Below, piece by piece: positions 50,678 through 60,255 of a stretch of DNA of 64,000 nt. How positions within the stretch are numbered: the first letter of the stretch is position 1; each line of letters opens with the position of its first letter. The stretch comes from Pseudomonas sp. ATCC PTA-122608 (GTDB lineage: Bacteria > Pseudomonadota > Gammaproteobacteria > Pseudomonadales > Pseudomonadaceae). The notes beneath the pieces were generated by a model that was not told where the DNA came from, ran no database searches, and saw nothing but the letters and a program-made list of their open reading frames with translations. The DNA is taken from NCBI RefSeq assembly GCF_001952855.1, contig NZ_LPNO01000008.1, positions 89,264 to 153,263 of the forward strand. The letters are read 5' to 3'. Made by a program: the position numbers and the translations under genes.

Positions 50678-51280
50678 GCTGAGTCTCAGGCAAGGGTCTT
50701 TCACGACGTTTGGAATAACACAGGGGGCGGTCTGGCGTATGGCGTTAGTCGGGATGGATACCCTGTGAACCTGTTCAGGCTATCTTTTACAGCGGCTAAA
50801 TCGGCTTTCCTGCCGATTCACCCGCTCCACCGTGCCTACTTGCGGCCATCGTGGTTAACGGGGCCCTCAGATAAAAATCAAAAGCAGATCAAGAGCAGAG
50901 CTGCTTTATGTGGGAGCGGGCTTGCTCGCGAAAAACCTGAGAACGCCGCGTTCATCCAGAATGCCAACGTCATCGTTAACGACCTTCGCGAGCAAGCCCG
51001 CTCCCACATTTGGACTGTGCCCGCTTTAGCTTTTGATTCTGCTGTTGCTGTTGCTTCACCACACTCAAGCCGGCCTGTAGGCCGCTGTGCTGTTGATCTG
51101 CTTTTGATCTTGATCTTAGGCGGCCCGCTTCGTGCTGCCGGAGCTGAGGGCACACCGAGCATTAGCGAGGTGCCGAGTGGTGGGGCAAGAGCGTTTTACT
51201 TACTTTTGCGCTCTTCAAAAGTGAGCCGCTGTAAGAGCGGACCCCATATCAGCCATTACCTGAATAACGGATATGCCCCC
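50678..51280. repeat. Repeat-filled intergenic region (composite dispersed repeat)
   Basis: No gene is supported. The region holds a REPIN (50909-51008), a downstream tail (51010-51124, TTGATTCTGCTGTTGC...GGCCTGTAGGCCGC) and a block (51125-51275) that is an inverted copy of 63160-63300: both contain the runs GCGCAAAAGTAA (inverse strand), CTCTTACAGCGG and TATCCGTTATT. Similar pieces surround the REPINs at 63.2-64.0 kb, so this is a mosaic repeat family. Confidence 0.7.
50909..51008. repeat. REPIN (GCGGGCTTGCTCGCGAA class)
   Basis: The arm TGTGGGAGCGGGCTTGCTCG at 50909 is matched by its inverse ending ...AGCAAGCCCGCTCCCACA at 51008, around a central spacer with CGCCGCGTTC and CATCGTTAACGACC. 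Two REP sequences in inverted order form a REPIN, a non-autonomous element mobilised by RAYT transposases. Confidence 0.85.
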
Positions 51281-51742
51281 TCAACCCAACAACGCCCGAG
51301 CAAACTCATCAGACGCAATAAAGTCCATGGCCTTACGCAACTCGCAAGCCGCCTCAGCACCAAAAGCCGCATCAAACCGCACCGCCATCTGCCTGGACAC
51401 CACCCGCGCCTCCTCGTACTTACGCTGCCCCGCATCGGTCAACAGCACCCGTCGGCTGCGGCGGTCCAACTCATCCACCTGCAACACCACCAACCCATCC
51501 CGCACCAGCGGCTTGAGCGTATGCCCCAGGGCCGACAAATCCATCACCAACGATTGCGCCAAATCACGCATCTTCGGCGCGTCCCCATTGGCGATATGGT
51601 TCATCAACGAATACTGAGTAGCCTTCAGCCCAAACGGCAAAAACGCCTCATCATAAATTTGCGCCATCCGCCGGGACGCACGACGCACGGCTCCATTGGA
51701 ACAGGTGCTGGGACTATTCAGGACGGGCGGTGCGCATTTCAC
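51281..51742 (-). CDS. MarR-family transcriptional regulator
   Basis: This 153-residue winged-helix repressor shows MRDLAQSLVMDLSALGHTLKPLVRDGLV as the recognition region and DRRSRRVLLTDAGQRKYEEA as the wing (D-x-R-x-x-x-x-x-L-T). It is divergent from the RND efflux operon starting at 51977 and should repress it until a substrate-like ligand binds. Its gene ends beside the composite repeat at 50678-51280. Confidence 0.9.
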   Translation of the reverse strand: MKCAPPVLNSPSTCSNGAVRRASRRMAQIYDEAFLPFGLKATQYSLMNHIANGDAPKMRDLAQSLVMDLSALGHTLKPLVRDGLVVLQVDELDRRSRRVLLTDAGQRKYEEARVVSRQMAVRFDAAFGAEAACELRKAMDFIASDEFARALLG

Positions 51743-51813
51743 AGGCTGATCACTCGCTACAGATCAAGGGTTAACCGAACGTTAATCCGGCAAGATGAAT
51801 ATTGACACATGTA

Positions 51814-51829
51814 GCAACAAATTAGTTGC
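51814..51829. promoter_or_regulatory. Candidate MarR operator
   Basis: GCAAC-AAATTA-GTTGC is a 5-bp inverted repeat in the 234-bp gap between marR and the RND operon, directly after a TTGACA hexamer (51802-51807). Position and symmetry suit a MarR dimer that blocks the efflux promoter. Confidence 0.45.
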
Positions 51830-51976
51830 GTATACCTCTAAAAGCTATATCGTGGCATATGCCTCTATTTTGACCGGATGTCAGCGCAGTTGGCCCGGAA
51901 CACAGACGGGCGAGGCAGGAGGAAAGCACTGTTCAGTGCCTCCTTCAGTGTTCAACTTCCTGTCTGGATCACACCT

Positions 51977-54900
51977 ATGCTCAGCCTTGTGCGCATCGCA
52001 TTGCGGCGCCCCTATACCTTCCTGGTATTGGCTATTTTCATTCTGATTGTGGGCCCGCTCGCGGCCTGGCGTACCCCGACCGACATCTTCCCCGAAATTC
52101 GCATCCCCGTGATTGCCGTGATCTGGCAGTACACCGGCTTGCCTCCGGATCAGATGGCCGGCCGGATCACCTCGCCGTTCGAGCGGGTGCTGACCACCAC
52201 GGTCAACGACATTCGCCATATCGAGGCGGAGTCGTTGAACGGCTTCGGCATCGTCAAGGTGTACTTCCAGCCAGGCGTCAATATCAGTACCGCCAACGCG
52301 CAAATGACTTCGGTGTCCCAGGCCATCCTGCGTCAATTGCCACCGGGCACCACGCCGCCGCTGATTCTCAACTACAGCGCCTCGACCGTGCCGATCGTGC
52401 AATTGGCGTTGTCCGGCAAAGGCCTCAGCGAACAGAAGCTCGGTGACCTGGGCCTCAACACCGTGCGCCTGATGCTGACCACGGTGCCCGGTGCGGCACT
52501 CCCATACCCGTTTGGCGGCAAGACCCGCCAGGTGCAGATCGACCTCGACTCGGCGCGGATGCAGGCACGTGGGCTGTCGGCACAAGACGTTGCCACTGCC
52601 CTCGCTACGCAGAACCTGATCACCCCAATAGGCACGCAAAAGATCGGCAGCTACGAGTTCAACCTGCAACTGAACAACTCGCCGACGGACTTCCACGACC
52701 TGGAAAACCTGCCGATCAAGACCGCCGACGGCACTACCGTGTTGATTCGTGACGTGGCCACCGTACGCGACGGCAACCCGCCGCAGACCAACATCGTGCA
52801 CGTCAACGGCAACCGTTCCGTGTTGCTGCCGGTGCTCAAGACCGGTTCGGCCTCGACCCTCGGGGTGATCGCCGGCATCAAGGACAAACTGGCCGACAAC
52901 AAAGGCGCGCTGCCGCCCAATCTGAACATCGACTTGATCGGCGACCAGTCGCTGTTCGTGCGTTCGGCCATCAGCGGTGTGGCCCGTGAAGGGGTGATTG
53001 CAGCGGCGCTGACCAGCCTGATGATCCTGTTGTTCCTCGGCAGTTGGCGCTCCACGGTGATTATCACCACCTCGATTCCGCTGGCCATCCTGTCGTCGAT
53101 TGCCACGCTGTCGGCGCTCGGTGAAACCCTCAACATCATGACCCTCGGCGGCCTGGCATTGGCCGTGGGGATTCTGGTGGACGACGCCACGGTGACCATC
53201 GAAAACATCAACTGGCACCTGGAGCAGGGCAAACCGGTGGAGACGGCGATCCTCGACGGTGCGGCGCAGATCGTCACGCCGGCGTTCGTGTCGCTGCTGT
53301 GTATCTGCATCGTGTTCGTGCCGATGTTTTTCCTGGAAGGCGTGGCGCGCTTCCTGTTTGTGCCGATGGCGGAAGCGGTGATCTTCGCGATGATCGCCTC
53401 GTTCATCCTCTCGCGAACCCTGGTGCCGACCCTGGCCAATTACCTGCTCAAGCCTCACGAACATCATGCGGACGGCACGCCGGTGGTCGCGCCGTCGAGC
53501 AACCCGCTGGTGAAATTCCAACGCGGGTTCGAGCGGCAGTTCGAAGCGTTTCGCGGGATTTACCACGGGGCACTGGAGAGTGCCTTGCATCACCGCCGTA
53601 TCGTGGTGATCGCGCTGCTGGCGTTTGTTGCCGTGTCGTTTGCGCTGGTGCCATTTCTCGGCCGCAACTTCTTCCCTGAGGTCGACTCCGGGCAGATCCT
53701 GCTGCATGTGCGTGCCCCGATCGGTACACGGGTCGAGAGCAATGCGCGGCTGGTCTCGCAGATCGAAAACACCATTCATAAAGTGATCGAGCCCCAGGAA
53801 CTGGCGGCCATCGTCGACAACATCGGCCTAGCCATCAGCGGGATCAACGTGGCCTACAACAACACCGGCACCGTGGGCTCCCAGGACAGCGATATCCAGA
53901 TCAGCCTGAAAGAGGGCCATCGTCCCACCGCCGATTACATGCGCGAACTGCGTGAACGACTGCCCCGTGAATTCCCGAATGCAGTGTTCTCGTTCCCGGC
54001 GTCGGACATCGTCGGGCAGATCCTCAACTTCGGCTCTTCCGCGCCGGTGGATGTGCAAGTCAGCGGCAATAACCTGCCAGCCAACTTCACCTATGCCAGC
54101 ACGTTGCTGCGGGAAATCCGGCGGGTGCCGGGGGTGGTGGATGCGCGCATCCAGCAGTCGCGGCAACTGCCGACCTTCAATATCAACGTGGACCGTACCC
54201 AAGCCCAACTGGTGGGCCTGAACGAGCGCGACGTGACCAACAGCCTGGTGGTTAACCTCGCCGGTTCCAGCCAGGTGGCGCCGACGTTCTGGCTCAACCC
54301 GGCCAACGGCGTGTCCTACCCGATTGTGATGCAAACCCCGCAATACGGCCTCGACACCCTGGCCGCCTTGCATAACCTGCCGTTGAGCGGCAGTGCCGGT
54401 GCGGCGTCGGACCAGACCCTCGGCGGCCTGGCCTCCATCGACCGCAGCCACAGCAACTCGGTGGTGACCCAGTCGGATATCCAGCCGGTGGTCGAGGTCT
54501 TGACCGCGATCCAGGGTCGCGACCTCGGTGCCGTCGCCGCCGATATCCAGAGGATCCTCGCCGCCCACGCCAGTGAAGTGCCCACCGGTTCCAAGGTGCT
54601 GTTGCAGGGCCAGGTGCAAACCATGAACGCGGCTTTCAGCGGCTTGCTGTTTGGCCTGCTTGGCGCGGTGGTGCTGATCTACCTGTTGATCGTGGTCAAC
54701 TTCCAGTCATGGGCTGACCCGTTCGTGATCATCACCGCCTTGCCGGCGGCGCTCGCGGGGATTGTGTGGATGCTGTTCATCACCCACACGCCGCTGTCGG
54801 TACCGGCGTTGACCGGGGCGATCATGTGCATGGGCGTGGCCACCGCCAACGCGATCCTCGTGGTGAGCTTCTGCCGCGAACGCCTGGCGGTGCACGGGGA

Positions 54901-55165
54901 TGCGGTGCAGGCGGCGCTTGAAGCCGGTTTTACCCGTCTGCGCCCGGTATTGATGACCGCGATTTCGATGATCATCGGCATGGCGCCCATGGCCCTGAGC
55001 CTGGGGGAGGGCGGCGAACAGAACGCTCCGCTGGGCCGTGCGGTCATCGGCGGGCTGGCCTTCGCCACCATTGCCACGTTGTTCCTGGTTCCGCTGATTT
55101 TCAGTCTTGTGCACGGGCGGCGTCAGCACGCCACGCTTGCGACCACCGCCACTCAAGGGGTTTGA
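51977..55165 (+). CDS. RND efflux pump inner-membrane transporter (AcrB/HAE1-like)
   Basis: This 1062-residue proton-driven exporter has 12 TM helices in the order TM1, large periplasmic loop, TM2-7, second loop, TM8-12. TM1 is RRPYTFLVLAIFILIVGPLAAW and TM4 carries the proton-relay pair in GILVDDATVTIEN. I chose the ATG at 51977 because TM1 follows 10 residues later; a longer in-frame reading adds 33 unlikely residues. The gene order marR / RND - adaptor - outer-membrane factor makes this a complete tripartite pump. Here, unusually, the RND gene precedes the adaptor gene. The substrate is unknown. Confidence 0.9.
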   Translation: MLSLVRIALRRPYTFLVLAIFILIVGPLAAWRTPTDIFPEIRIPVIAVIWQYTGLPPDQMAGRITSPFERVLTTTVNDIRHIEAESLNGFGIVKVYFQPGVNISTANAQMTSVSQAILRQLPPGTTPPLILNYSASTVPIVQLALSGKGLSEQKLGDLGLNTVRLMLTTVPGAALPYPFGGKTRQVQIDLDSARMQARGLSAQDVATALATQNLITPIGTQKIGSYEFNLQLNNSPTDFHDLENLPIKTADGTTVLIRDVATVRDGNPPQTNIVHVNGNRSVLLPVLKTGSASTLGVIAGIKDKLADNKGALPPNLNIDLIGDQSLFVRSAISGVAREGVIAAALTSLMILLFLGSWRSTVIITTSIPLAILSSIATLSALGETLNIMTLGGLALAVGILVDDATVTIENINWHLEQGKPVETAILDGAAQIVTPAFVSLLCICIVFVPMFFLEGVARFLFVPMAEAVIFAMIASFILSRTLVPTLANYLLKPHEHHADGTPVVAPSSNPLVKFQRGFERQFEAFRGIYHGALESALHHRRIVVIALLAFVAVSFALVPFLGRNFFPEVDSGQILLHVRAPIGTRVESNARLVSQIENTIHKVIEPQELAAIVDNIGLAISGINVAYNNTGTVGSQDSDIQISLKEGHRPTADYMRELRERLPREFPNAVFSFPASDIVGQILNFGSSAPVDVQVSGNNLPANFTYASTLLREIRRVPGVVDARIQQSRQLPTFNINVDRTQAQLVGLNERDVTNSLVVNLAGSSQVAPTFWLNPANGVSYPIVMQTPQYGLDTLAALHNLPLSGSAGAASDQTLGGLASIDRSHSNSVVTQSDIQPVVEVLTAIQGRDLGAVAADIQRILAAHASEVPTGSKVLLQGQVQTMNAAFSGLLFGLLGAVVLIYLLIVVNFQSWADPFVIITALPAALAGIVWMLFITHTPLSVPALTGAIMCMGVATANAILVVSFCRERLAVHGDAVQAALEAGFTRLRPVLMTAISMIIGMAPMALSLGEGGEQNAPLGRAVIGGLAFATIATLFLVPLIFSLVHGRRQHATLATTATQGV

Positions 55166-55166
55166 C

Positions 55167-56348
55167 ATGTCCACTTCCGTTTCCAATCCGGGTTCACCCC
55201 GCCGTAAATCCCGTGGTCTGCTCTGGCTCGTGTTGGGGCTGGTGGTGCTGGTCGCCGTGGTGGTGTTCGGCATCGGTGTGCGCGCCAGTGAATCCCATGA
55301 CCTGAAAACCTGGACCGACGCACAGGCCTTGCCCAGCGTGATCCTGATCACTCCGAGCGTGCAGCCCCAAGGGCCGATCCTGAACCTGCCGGGGCGCCTT
55401 GAGGCGTATTCGCGGGCGTCGATCTTTGCCCGGGTCAATGGCTACCTCAAGACCTGGAACGTCGACATCGGCGACCACGTAAAGGCCGGGCAACTGCTGG
55501 CCGAAATCGACACGCCGGAGCTGGATCAACAACTGCTGCAAGCCAAGGCTGTACTGGCTTCGGCCCAGGCCGACGAGTCGCTGGCACAGACCACCGCCAA
55601 GCGCTGGCAGGCGATGCTGGCCTCGGATTCGGTGTCGCGCCAGGACGTGGATGAGCGCACCGGCGACCTCACCGCCAAGCAGGCCAAAGTGGTCGCGGCC
55701 AAGGCCAACGTCGACCAGTTGGTTGCCACCAAGGGCTTCCAGCGGTTGACCGCGCCGTTCGCCGGTGTGGTCACTGCGCGCTCCACCGATGTAGGTGCCT
55801 TGATCAGTGCCGGTGGGGCCACCGGCAAAGAGCTGTTCGCGGTCTCCGATGTCAGCCGCCTGCGGGTGTATGTGCAGGTGCCGCAGTCGTCGGCGCCGCA
55901 GATCAAGGTGGGCACCGTGGCGCGTCTCAGCGTGCCGGAATATCGCGGTGAAGCCTTCACTGCGAAGGTGATTGCCACCGCTGATGCGGTCAACGCCGCG
56001 TCCGGCAGCACCCTGGTGCAACTGCTGGTGGACAACCCCGGCAGCCGCCTGTTGCCGGGCGGCTACACCAGCGTGCAGTTCACCTTGCCGGTACAGACCG
56101 ACGTGCTGCGCCTGCCCGCCAGCGTCCTGATATTCGATGACAAGGGCATGCGTGTGGCGACCCTCGATGCGAACAATCACGTGCACTTCAAGACCGTGAC
56201 CATCGCCCGTGACTTTGGTGACAGTGTGGAAATCGGCAGTGGCCTCGTCGCCACTGACCGGGTGATCGACACCCCGCCCGACGGCCTGGCCGACGACGAT
56301 TCGGTGCAACTGGCCGCCAACCCCGCAGAGGCCAAACCCCATGGCTAA
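55167..56348 (+). CDS. RND periplasmic adaptor (membrane fusion protein)
   Basis: This 393-residue protein has a single N-terminal TM (residues about 18-38). Lipoyl halves flank an alpha-hairpin (SIFARVNGYLKTWNVDIGDHVKAGQLLAEIDTPELDQQL...) and beta-barrel and membrane-proximal domains follow. It bridges the RND protein and the outer-membrane channel. The ATG at 55167 lies 1 bp after the RND stop, and the gene's end overlaps the channel gene by 8 bp. No lipobox is present, so it is anchored by its TM helix. Confidence 0.9.
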   Translation: MSTSVSNPGSPRRKSRGLLWLVLGLVVLVAVVVFGIGVRASESHDLKTWTDAQALPSVILITPSVQPQGPILNLPGRLEAYSRASIFARVNGYLKTWNVDIGDHVKAGQLLAEIDTPELDQQLLQAKAVLASAQADESLAQTTAKRWQAMLASDSVSRQDVDERTGDLTAKQAKVVAAKANVDQLVATKGFQRLTAPFAGVVTARSTDVGALISAGGATGKELFAVSDVSRLRVYVQVPQSSAPQIKVGTVARLSVPEYRGEAFTAKVIATADAVNAASGSTLVQLLVDNPGSRLLPGGYTSVQFTLPVQTDVLRLPASVLIFDDKGMRVATLDANNHVHFKTVTIARDFGDSVEIGSGLVATDRVIDTPPDGLADDDSVQLAANPAEAKPHG

Positions 56349-57768
56349 GCGCACTTGCCTGGTATTGGTCGCGACCCTGGGCCTGGGCGCCTGCCACCTG
56401 GCGCCGCCGCTGGACGTGCCGGACGTACCCGTGGCCGCGCAGTTCCATACCCAAGGACCGTGGACCGTCGGCACACCGAACGACCAAGCGAGTCGCGACG
56501 GTTGGTGGCACATCTACAAAGACCCGCAACTGGATGGGATGGAGCAGCAGTTGCTGCAAAACAACCCGGACTTGAGCGCGGCATTGGCTCACTATTCCCA
56601 GGCCCAGGCGTTTTTGGCCCAGGCGCAATCCGGGCTGTTTCCGAAGCTTATCGGGTCGGGCAATGCCCAGCGCATTCGCCAGTCGGACACCCGGCCACTG
56701 CGCTCAGCCAGCCCGCCGAATGTTTACGATTCCGGGACAGTGGGCGTGGAACTGGACTATGAAGTCGACCTCTGGGGCCGCGTGCGTGACACCGTTGCCG
56801 CCGGCACCAGCGACGCCCAGGCCGCCAAGGCAGACCTGGCTTCGGTGCGCTTGAGCTTGCAGGCTCAGTTGGCCGACAGCTATATCCGCCTGCGTGGCAT
56901 CGACCGGCAAGACCAGTTGCTACAGGAAACCAGTGACGCTTACGCCAAGGCTCTGAGCCTGACCGAAGGCTTGCATGGCGGCGGTATCGTTTCCGGTCTC
57001 GACGTAGCGCGAGCGCGTACCCAATTGTCGACGGTCAAGTCGCAACTGAGCCAGAACCGGGTGCAGCGTGCAGTGCTTGAACACTCGATAGCGGCGATGC
57101 TGGGTGAGTCCGCATCGACCTACGCGATTGCCCCCAGCGTCGCGGATATCGCCTTGCCCGGCGTGCCCACCGGCGTACCGTCTACGCTGTTGCAGCGCCG
57201 GCCGGATATCGCCGCTGCCGAGCGTCGGATTGCCTCGGCCAATGCACGCATAGGTGTGGCGAAAGCCGCCTGGTTCCCGGCCCTCACGCTGAGTGCCCAA
57301 GGCGGTTTCCAGAGTGATGAGTTCGCGCATTTGTTGAGTGCGCCCAACATCTTCTGGGCCATTGGCCCGTCGCTGGTGGGGACGATTTTTGATGGCGGCG
57401 CGCGCCAGGCCGGAGTCGACAGTGCCAAGGCGGCAACAGATGAAGCCGCAGCCAAGTATCGTGGTGTAGTGTTGACCGCGTTCGAGCAGGTGGAGAACAA
57501 CCTGTCGATCATCTCCGGGCTCGACACTGCCCTGGTTGACCAGCGTGATGCTGCCGCTGCTGCGCAGTACGCCGAGGACTTGTCCCTGGCGCGCTATCGC
57601 CAGGGCGGCGCCGCGTACCTGGATGTGGTGACGGCGCAGGTAGCGTCGTTGCAGGCACAGCGAACTGTGCTGGATCTACAGACTCAACAGTTAAGCGCCA
57701 ACGTAGGACTGATCAAGGCATTGGGTGGCGGCTGGAATATTGCCCAACTGGCCCAAAAAAACCTGTAG
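56341..57768 (+). CDS. Outer-membrane efflux lipoprotein (NodT/OprM family)
   Basis: This 475-residue channel subunit has a lipobox L-G-A-C, Cys18, and the NodT opening W-W-H-I-Y-K-D-P-Q-L. Two repeats of the TolC fold (PF02321) are recognisable from YEVDLWGRVRDTV and from LTLSAQGGFQSDEF. It forms the trimeric outer-membrane exit duct of the pump. Its last codon and stop (CTG TAG) fall inside the first bases of a REPIN (57764-57863), so the REPIN may have shaped its C-terminus. Confidence 0.9.
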   Translation: MAKRTCLVLVATLGLGACHLAPPLDVPDVPVAAQFHTQGPWTVGTPNDQASRDGWWHIYKDPQLDGMEQQLLQNNPDLSAALAHYSQAQAFLAQAQSGLFPKLIGSGNAQRIRQSDTRPLRSASPPNVYDSGTVGVELDYEVDLWGRVRDTVAAGTSDAQAAKADLASVRLSLQAQLADSYIRLRGIDRQDQLLQETSDAYAKALSLTEGLHGGGIVSGLDVARARTQLSTVKSQLSQNRVQRAVLEHSIAAMLGESASTYAIAPSVADIALPGVPTGVPSTLLQRRPDIAAAERRIASANARIGVAKAAWFPALTLSAQGGFQSDEFAHLLSAPNIFWAIGPSLVGTIFDGGARQAGVDSAKAATDEAAAKYRGVVLTAFEQVENNLSIISGLDTALVDQRDAAAAAQYAEDLSLARYRQGGAAYLDVVTAQVASLQAQRTVLDLQTQQLSANVGLIKALGGGWNIAQLAQKNL

Positions 57769-57863
57769 GAGCGAGCTTGCTCGCGAAGGTCGTCAACGAT
57801 AACGCGGGCACCCTGAAAGAACACGGCGCTCTCGAGTTTTTCGCGAGCAAGCTCGCTCCTACA
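57764..57863. repeat. REPIN overlapping the stop codon of the efflux channel gene
   Basis: TGTAGGAGCGAGCTTGCTCG starts at 57764 and its inverse ends at 57863 (...CAAGCTCGCTCCTACA), with a 50-60-bp spacer. The arm has the GAGC(T)TTGCTC variant. The TAG stop of the preceding gene is bases 3-5 of the arm. Confidence 0.85.
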
Positions 57864-57921
57864 GTTAGTGAGTGAGTTATTTGGTTAGTTGTTGTGAACA
57901 TTGAATCCAAGGAGTAGTGAC

Positions 57922-58764
57922 ATGACTGATTACGTACCGCCAAAAGTCTGGACCTGGAAGACCCAAAACGGCGGCACCTTCGCCAGCATCAACCGGCCCA
58001 TCGCCGGTGCGACCCACGACAAGGAATTGCCGGTCGGTCGTCATCCGTTGCAGCTGTATTCCCTGGCAACGCCCAATGGCCAGAAAGTCACGATCCTGCT
58101 GGAAGAGCTGTTGGCCCTGGGTCACCAGGGTGCGGAATACGATGCGTGGTTGATCAAGATCGGTGACGGCGACCAGTTCGGCAGCGGCTTCGTTGGCGTG
58201 AACCCGAACTCGAAGATTCCCGCGCTGCTGGACCGCAGCGGGCCCAAGCCGATTCGGGTGTTCGAGTCGGGGGCGATCCTGCAGTACCTGGCCGAGAAGT
58301 TCGGCGCGTTCCTGCCCACCGAACCGGCGGTCCGTGCCGAGTGCCTGTCGTGGTTGTTCTGGCAGATGGGCAGCGCGCCGTACCTGGGCGGTGGTTTCGG
58401 GCATTTCTATGCCTATGCGCCGACCAAGATCGAATACGCCATCGACCGTTTCGCCATGGAAACCAAGCGCCAACTGGACGTGCTGGACAAGCAACTGGCC
58501 GAGCACGAATACATCGCCGGGGATGAGTACACCATCGCCGACATGGCGATCTGGCCGTGGTACGGCGGCCTGGTGAAAGGCCGCTTGTACGAAGGCGGAG
58601 AATTTCTCTCGGTGCAGGATTACAAGCACGTGCTGCGCTGGGCCGATGCCATCGAAGCGCGGCCTGCGGTACAGCGAGGGCGCCGGGTCAACCGCGTGTC
58701 GGGCGAGCCTTCAGAGCAACTGCGCGAGCGTCATGACGCGTCGGACCTCGACCTGCACAGTTGA
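57922..58764 (+). CDS. yghU: Glutathione S-transferase, YghU-type
   Basis: This 280-residue cytosolic thioredoxin-fold enzyme is of the Nu/YghU class, known for glutathionyl-disulfide reductase activity. The N-terminal extension YVPPKVWTWKTQNGGTFASINRPIAGATHDKELPVG is specific for YghU. NSKIPALLD and VFESGAILQYLAEKF bind glutathione, with the Thr in SLATPNGQK as the probable activating residue. The ATG at 57922 follows AAGGAGTAGTGAC. It stands alone between two REPINs. Confidence 0.9.
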   Translation: MTDYVPPKVWTWKTQNGGTFASINRPIAGATHDKELPVGRHPLQLYSLATPNGQKVTILLEELLALGHQGAEYDAWLIKIGDGDQFGSGFVGVNPNSKIPALLDRSGPKPIRVFESGAILQYLAEKFGAFLPTEPAVRAECLSWLFWQMGSAPYLGGGFGHFYAYAPTKIEYAIDRFAMETKRQLDVLDKQLAEHEYIAGDEYTIADMAIWPWYGGLVKGRLYEGGEFLSVQDYKHVLRWADAIEARPAVQRGRRVNRVSGEPSEQLRERHDASDLDLHS

Positions 58765-58785
58765 CAGAGCTGACAACCCACACCT

Positions 58786-58916
58786 TGTGGCGAGGGGGCT
58801 TGTCCCCCGTTGGGCTGCGCAGCAGCCCTGAAAATTCACCGCGTTTTTTCAGGGAAACTCGGTGAGCTTATTGGGGCTGCTGCGCAGCCCAACGGGGGAC
58901 AAGCTCCCTCGCCACA
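58786..58916. repeat. REPIN of a second class (TGTGGCGAGGG)
   Basis: TGTGGCGAGGG(G/A)GCTTGTCCCCC (58786 on) and its inverse ending CTCGCCACA (58916) bracket GTTGGGCTGCGCAGCAGCCC arms, so the symmetric part is over 40 bp each side. Its right half is translated as the C-terminus of the dicarboxylate symporter gene. Confidence 0.85.
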
Positions 58917-60164
58917 GGTATCTGCAGTGCCCTCCCGGCGTTCCCACTTGGCAATCACCAGCGGTGCCAGGGCATTGCCCAGCACATTCAATGCGGTGGT
59001 CGGCATTTCCATCAGGCGATACACCCCGGCGATAAACGCGATGCCCTCCAACGGCAAGCCCGCACTCGCCAGGGTCGCCGACAGAATCACGAACATGAAC
59101 CCCGGCACGCCGGCCGCGCCCTTGGACGTCAGCACCATGGTCACCACCAGCAGGGCCTGGTCGCCCAGGCTCAGGTCGATGCCATACAACTGCGCCACGA
59201 ACAGCGTGCCGATCCCCAGGAACAGCGACGCACCGTCCAGGTTGAACGAATACCCCACCGGCACCACAAAGCTCACCAGCGAAGGCGGCACGCCGTAGGT
59301 TTCGAGCTTCTTCATCAGTTGCGGCATCACCGCCGCCGAGCTGGCAGTGGAGAACGCCAGGATCAGTTCGTCCTTGATATGCCGCATCAACGCAAACAGG
59401 TTGATCCCGCACAGCCGCGCCACCAGGTTGAGCACCACCAGCACGAAGAACGCAATCGACACGTAGCTGACCATGATCAACTTGGCCAACGGCAGCAGCG
59501 AACTGAACCCGAAGTTGGCCACGGTCACTGCGATCATCCCGAACACGCCGATAGGCGAATAGGCCATGATCATCGACGTCACCTTGAACATCGCCTCCGA
59601 CACCCCGCGCAGCAAGGCAATCACCGGGTCTTTGCGCTCGGCCGGCAAGCGCGAAACCCCGAGGCCAAACATCACCGCGAAGAACAGCACTGACAGCAAG
59701 CTGCCCTGGGCCATGGCGTTGATCACGTTGTCCGGGATGATCCCGACAATGATCTGCCCCAGGCTGTGGCCACCGCCGGCGCTGCTGGTGGGCAAGGTCA
59801 CCGCGCTGGCTTTCAGGCTGGCCAGTTCGGTGCCGGCACCCGGCTGGAGCAGGTTGCCCATCACCAGCCCGACGATGATCGCCAACGTGGTGATGCAGAA
59901 GAAATAGCCCAGGGACTTGGCCCCGATGCGTCCCAGGGATTTACCGTCACCGTGCCCGGCAATGCCCACCACCATGCAGGCAAACACGATGGGCACGACG
60001 ATCATCTTCATCAGCTTGATAAAGATATCGCCCGCCGGTTGCAGCAGGTTGTCCACCAGCCACGGCCGGGACTCGGGAAAACGGTGCAGCAGGGCACCGA
60101 TGGCGATGCCGGCGAGCAGGCCGATCAGGATTTGCCAGACCAGCGCGATGCGGGGCTTGTGCAT
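58836..60164 (-). CDS. Dicarboxylate/amino-acid:cation symporter (DAACS, DctA/GltP-like)
   Basis: This 442-residue inner-membrane importer for C4-dicarboxylates or acidic amino acids has about eight TM helices and two re-entrant loops. The serine-rich loop is FSTASSAAVMP and the ligand/cation site is SFNLDG followed by MVLTSKGAAGVPG. Family members usually end soon after the last helix (here about residue 416). The final 26 residues (CGEGACPPLGCAAAP...) are encoded by REPIN DNA, an extension unlikely to be native. The gene follows an aminotransferase and an RraA-type aldolase gene in the same direction. Confidence 0.9.
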   Translation of the reverse strand: MHKPRIALVWQILIGLLAGIAIGALLHRFPESRPWLVDNLLQPAGDIFIKLMKMIVVPIVFACMVVGIAGHGDGKSLGRIGAKSLGYFFCITTLAIIVGLVMGNLLQPGAGTELASLKASAVTLPTSSAGGGHSLGQIIVGIIPDNVINAMAQGSLLSVLFFAVMFGLGVSRLPAERKDPVIALLRGVSEAMFKVTSMIMAYSPIGVFGMIAVTVANFGFSSLLPLAKLIMVSYVSIAFFVLVVLNLVARLCGINLFALMRHIKDELILAFSTASSAAVMPQLMKKLETYGVPPSLVSFVVPVGYSFNLDGASLFLGIGTLFVAQLYGIDLSLGDQALLVVTMVLTSKGAAGVPGFMFVILSATLASAGLPLEGIAFIAGVYRLMEMPTTALNVLGNALAPLVIAKWERREGTADTCGEGACPPLGCAAAPISSPSFPEKTR

Positions 60165-60255
60165 GGGAATGCCTCATTTATATCAATGATTATGAGTGTT
60201 GTTCTAGGCAGTCAATGAGCGGCCATCCCTGGCCGCCGGGTGGTGTGGGTATCCG

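Noticed and set aside
50909..51008. Possible CRISPR repeats or phage att sites
   Set aside because: The repeats are inverted pairs of the REP type with long spacers and occur at several intergenic sites. No regularly spaced direct repeats or cas genes are present.
51881..53779. A 632-codon minus-strand open frame opposite the RND transporter gene
   Set aside because: It is rich in His, Arg, Gln and Gly with no domain or hydrophobic core. It mirrors the codon bias of the strongly supported RND gene on the other strand, so it is a GC-rich shadow.
55194..56513. A 439-codon minus-strand open frame opposite the adaptor gene
   Set aside because: It has His/Gly/Gln-rich composition without motifs, spans two real genes and has no SD. 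It is a shadow frame.
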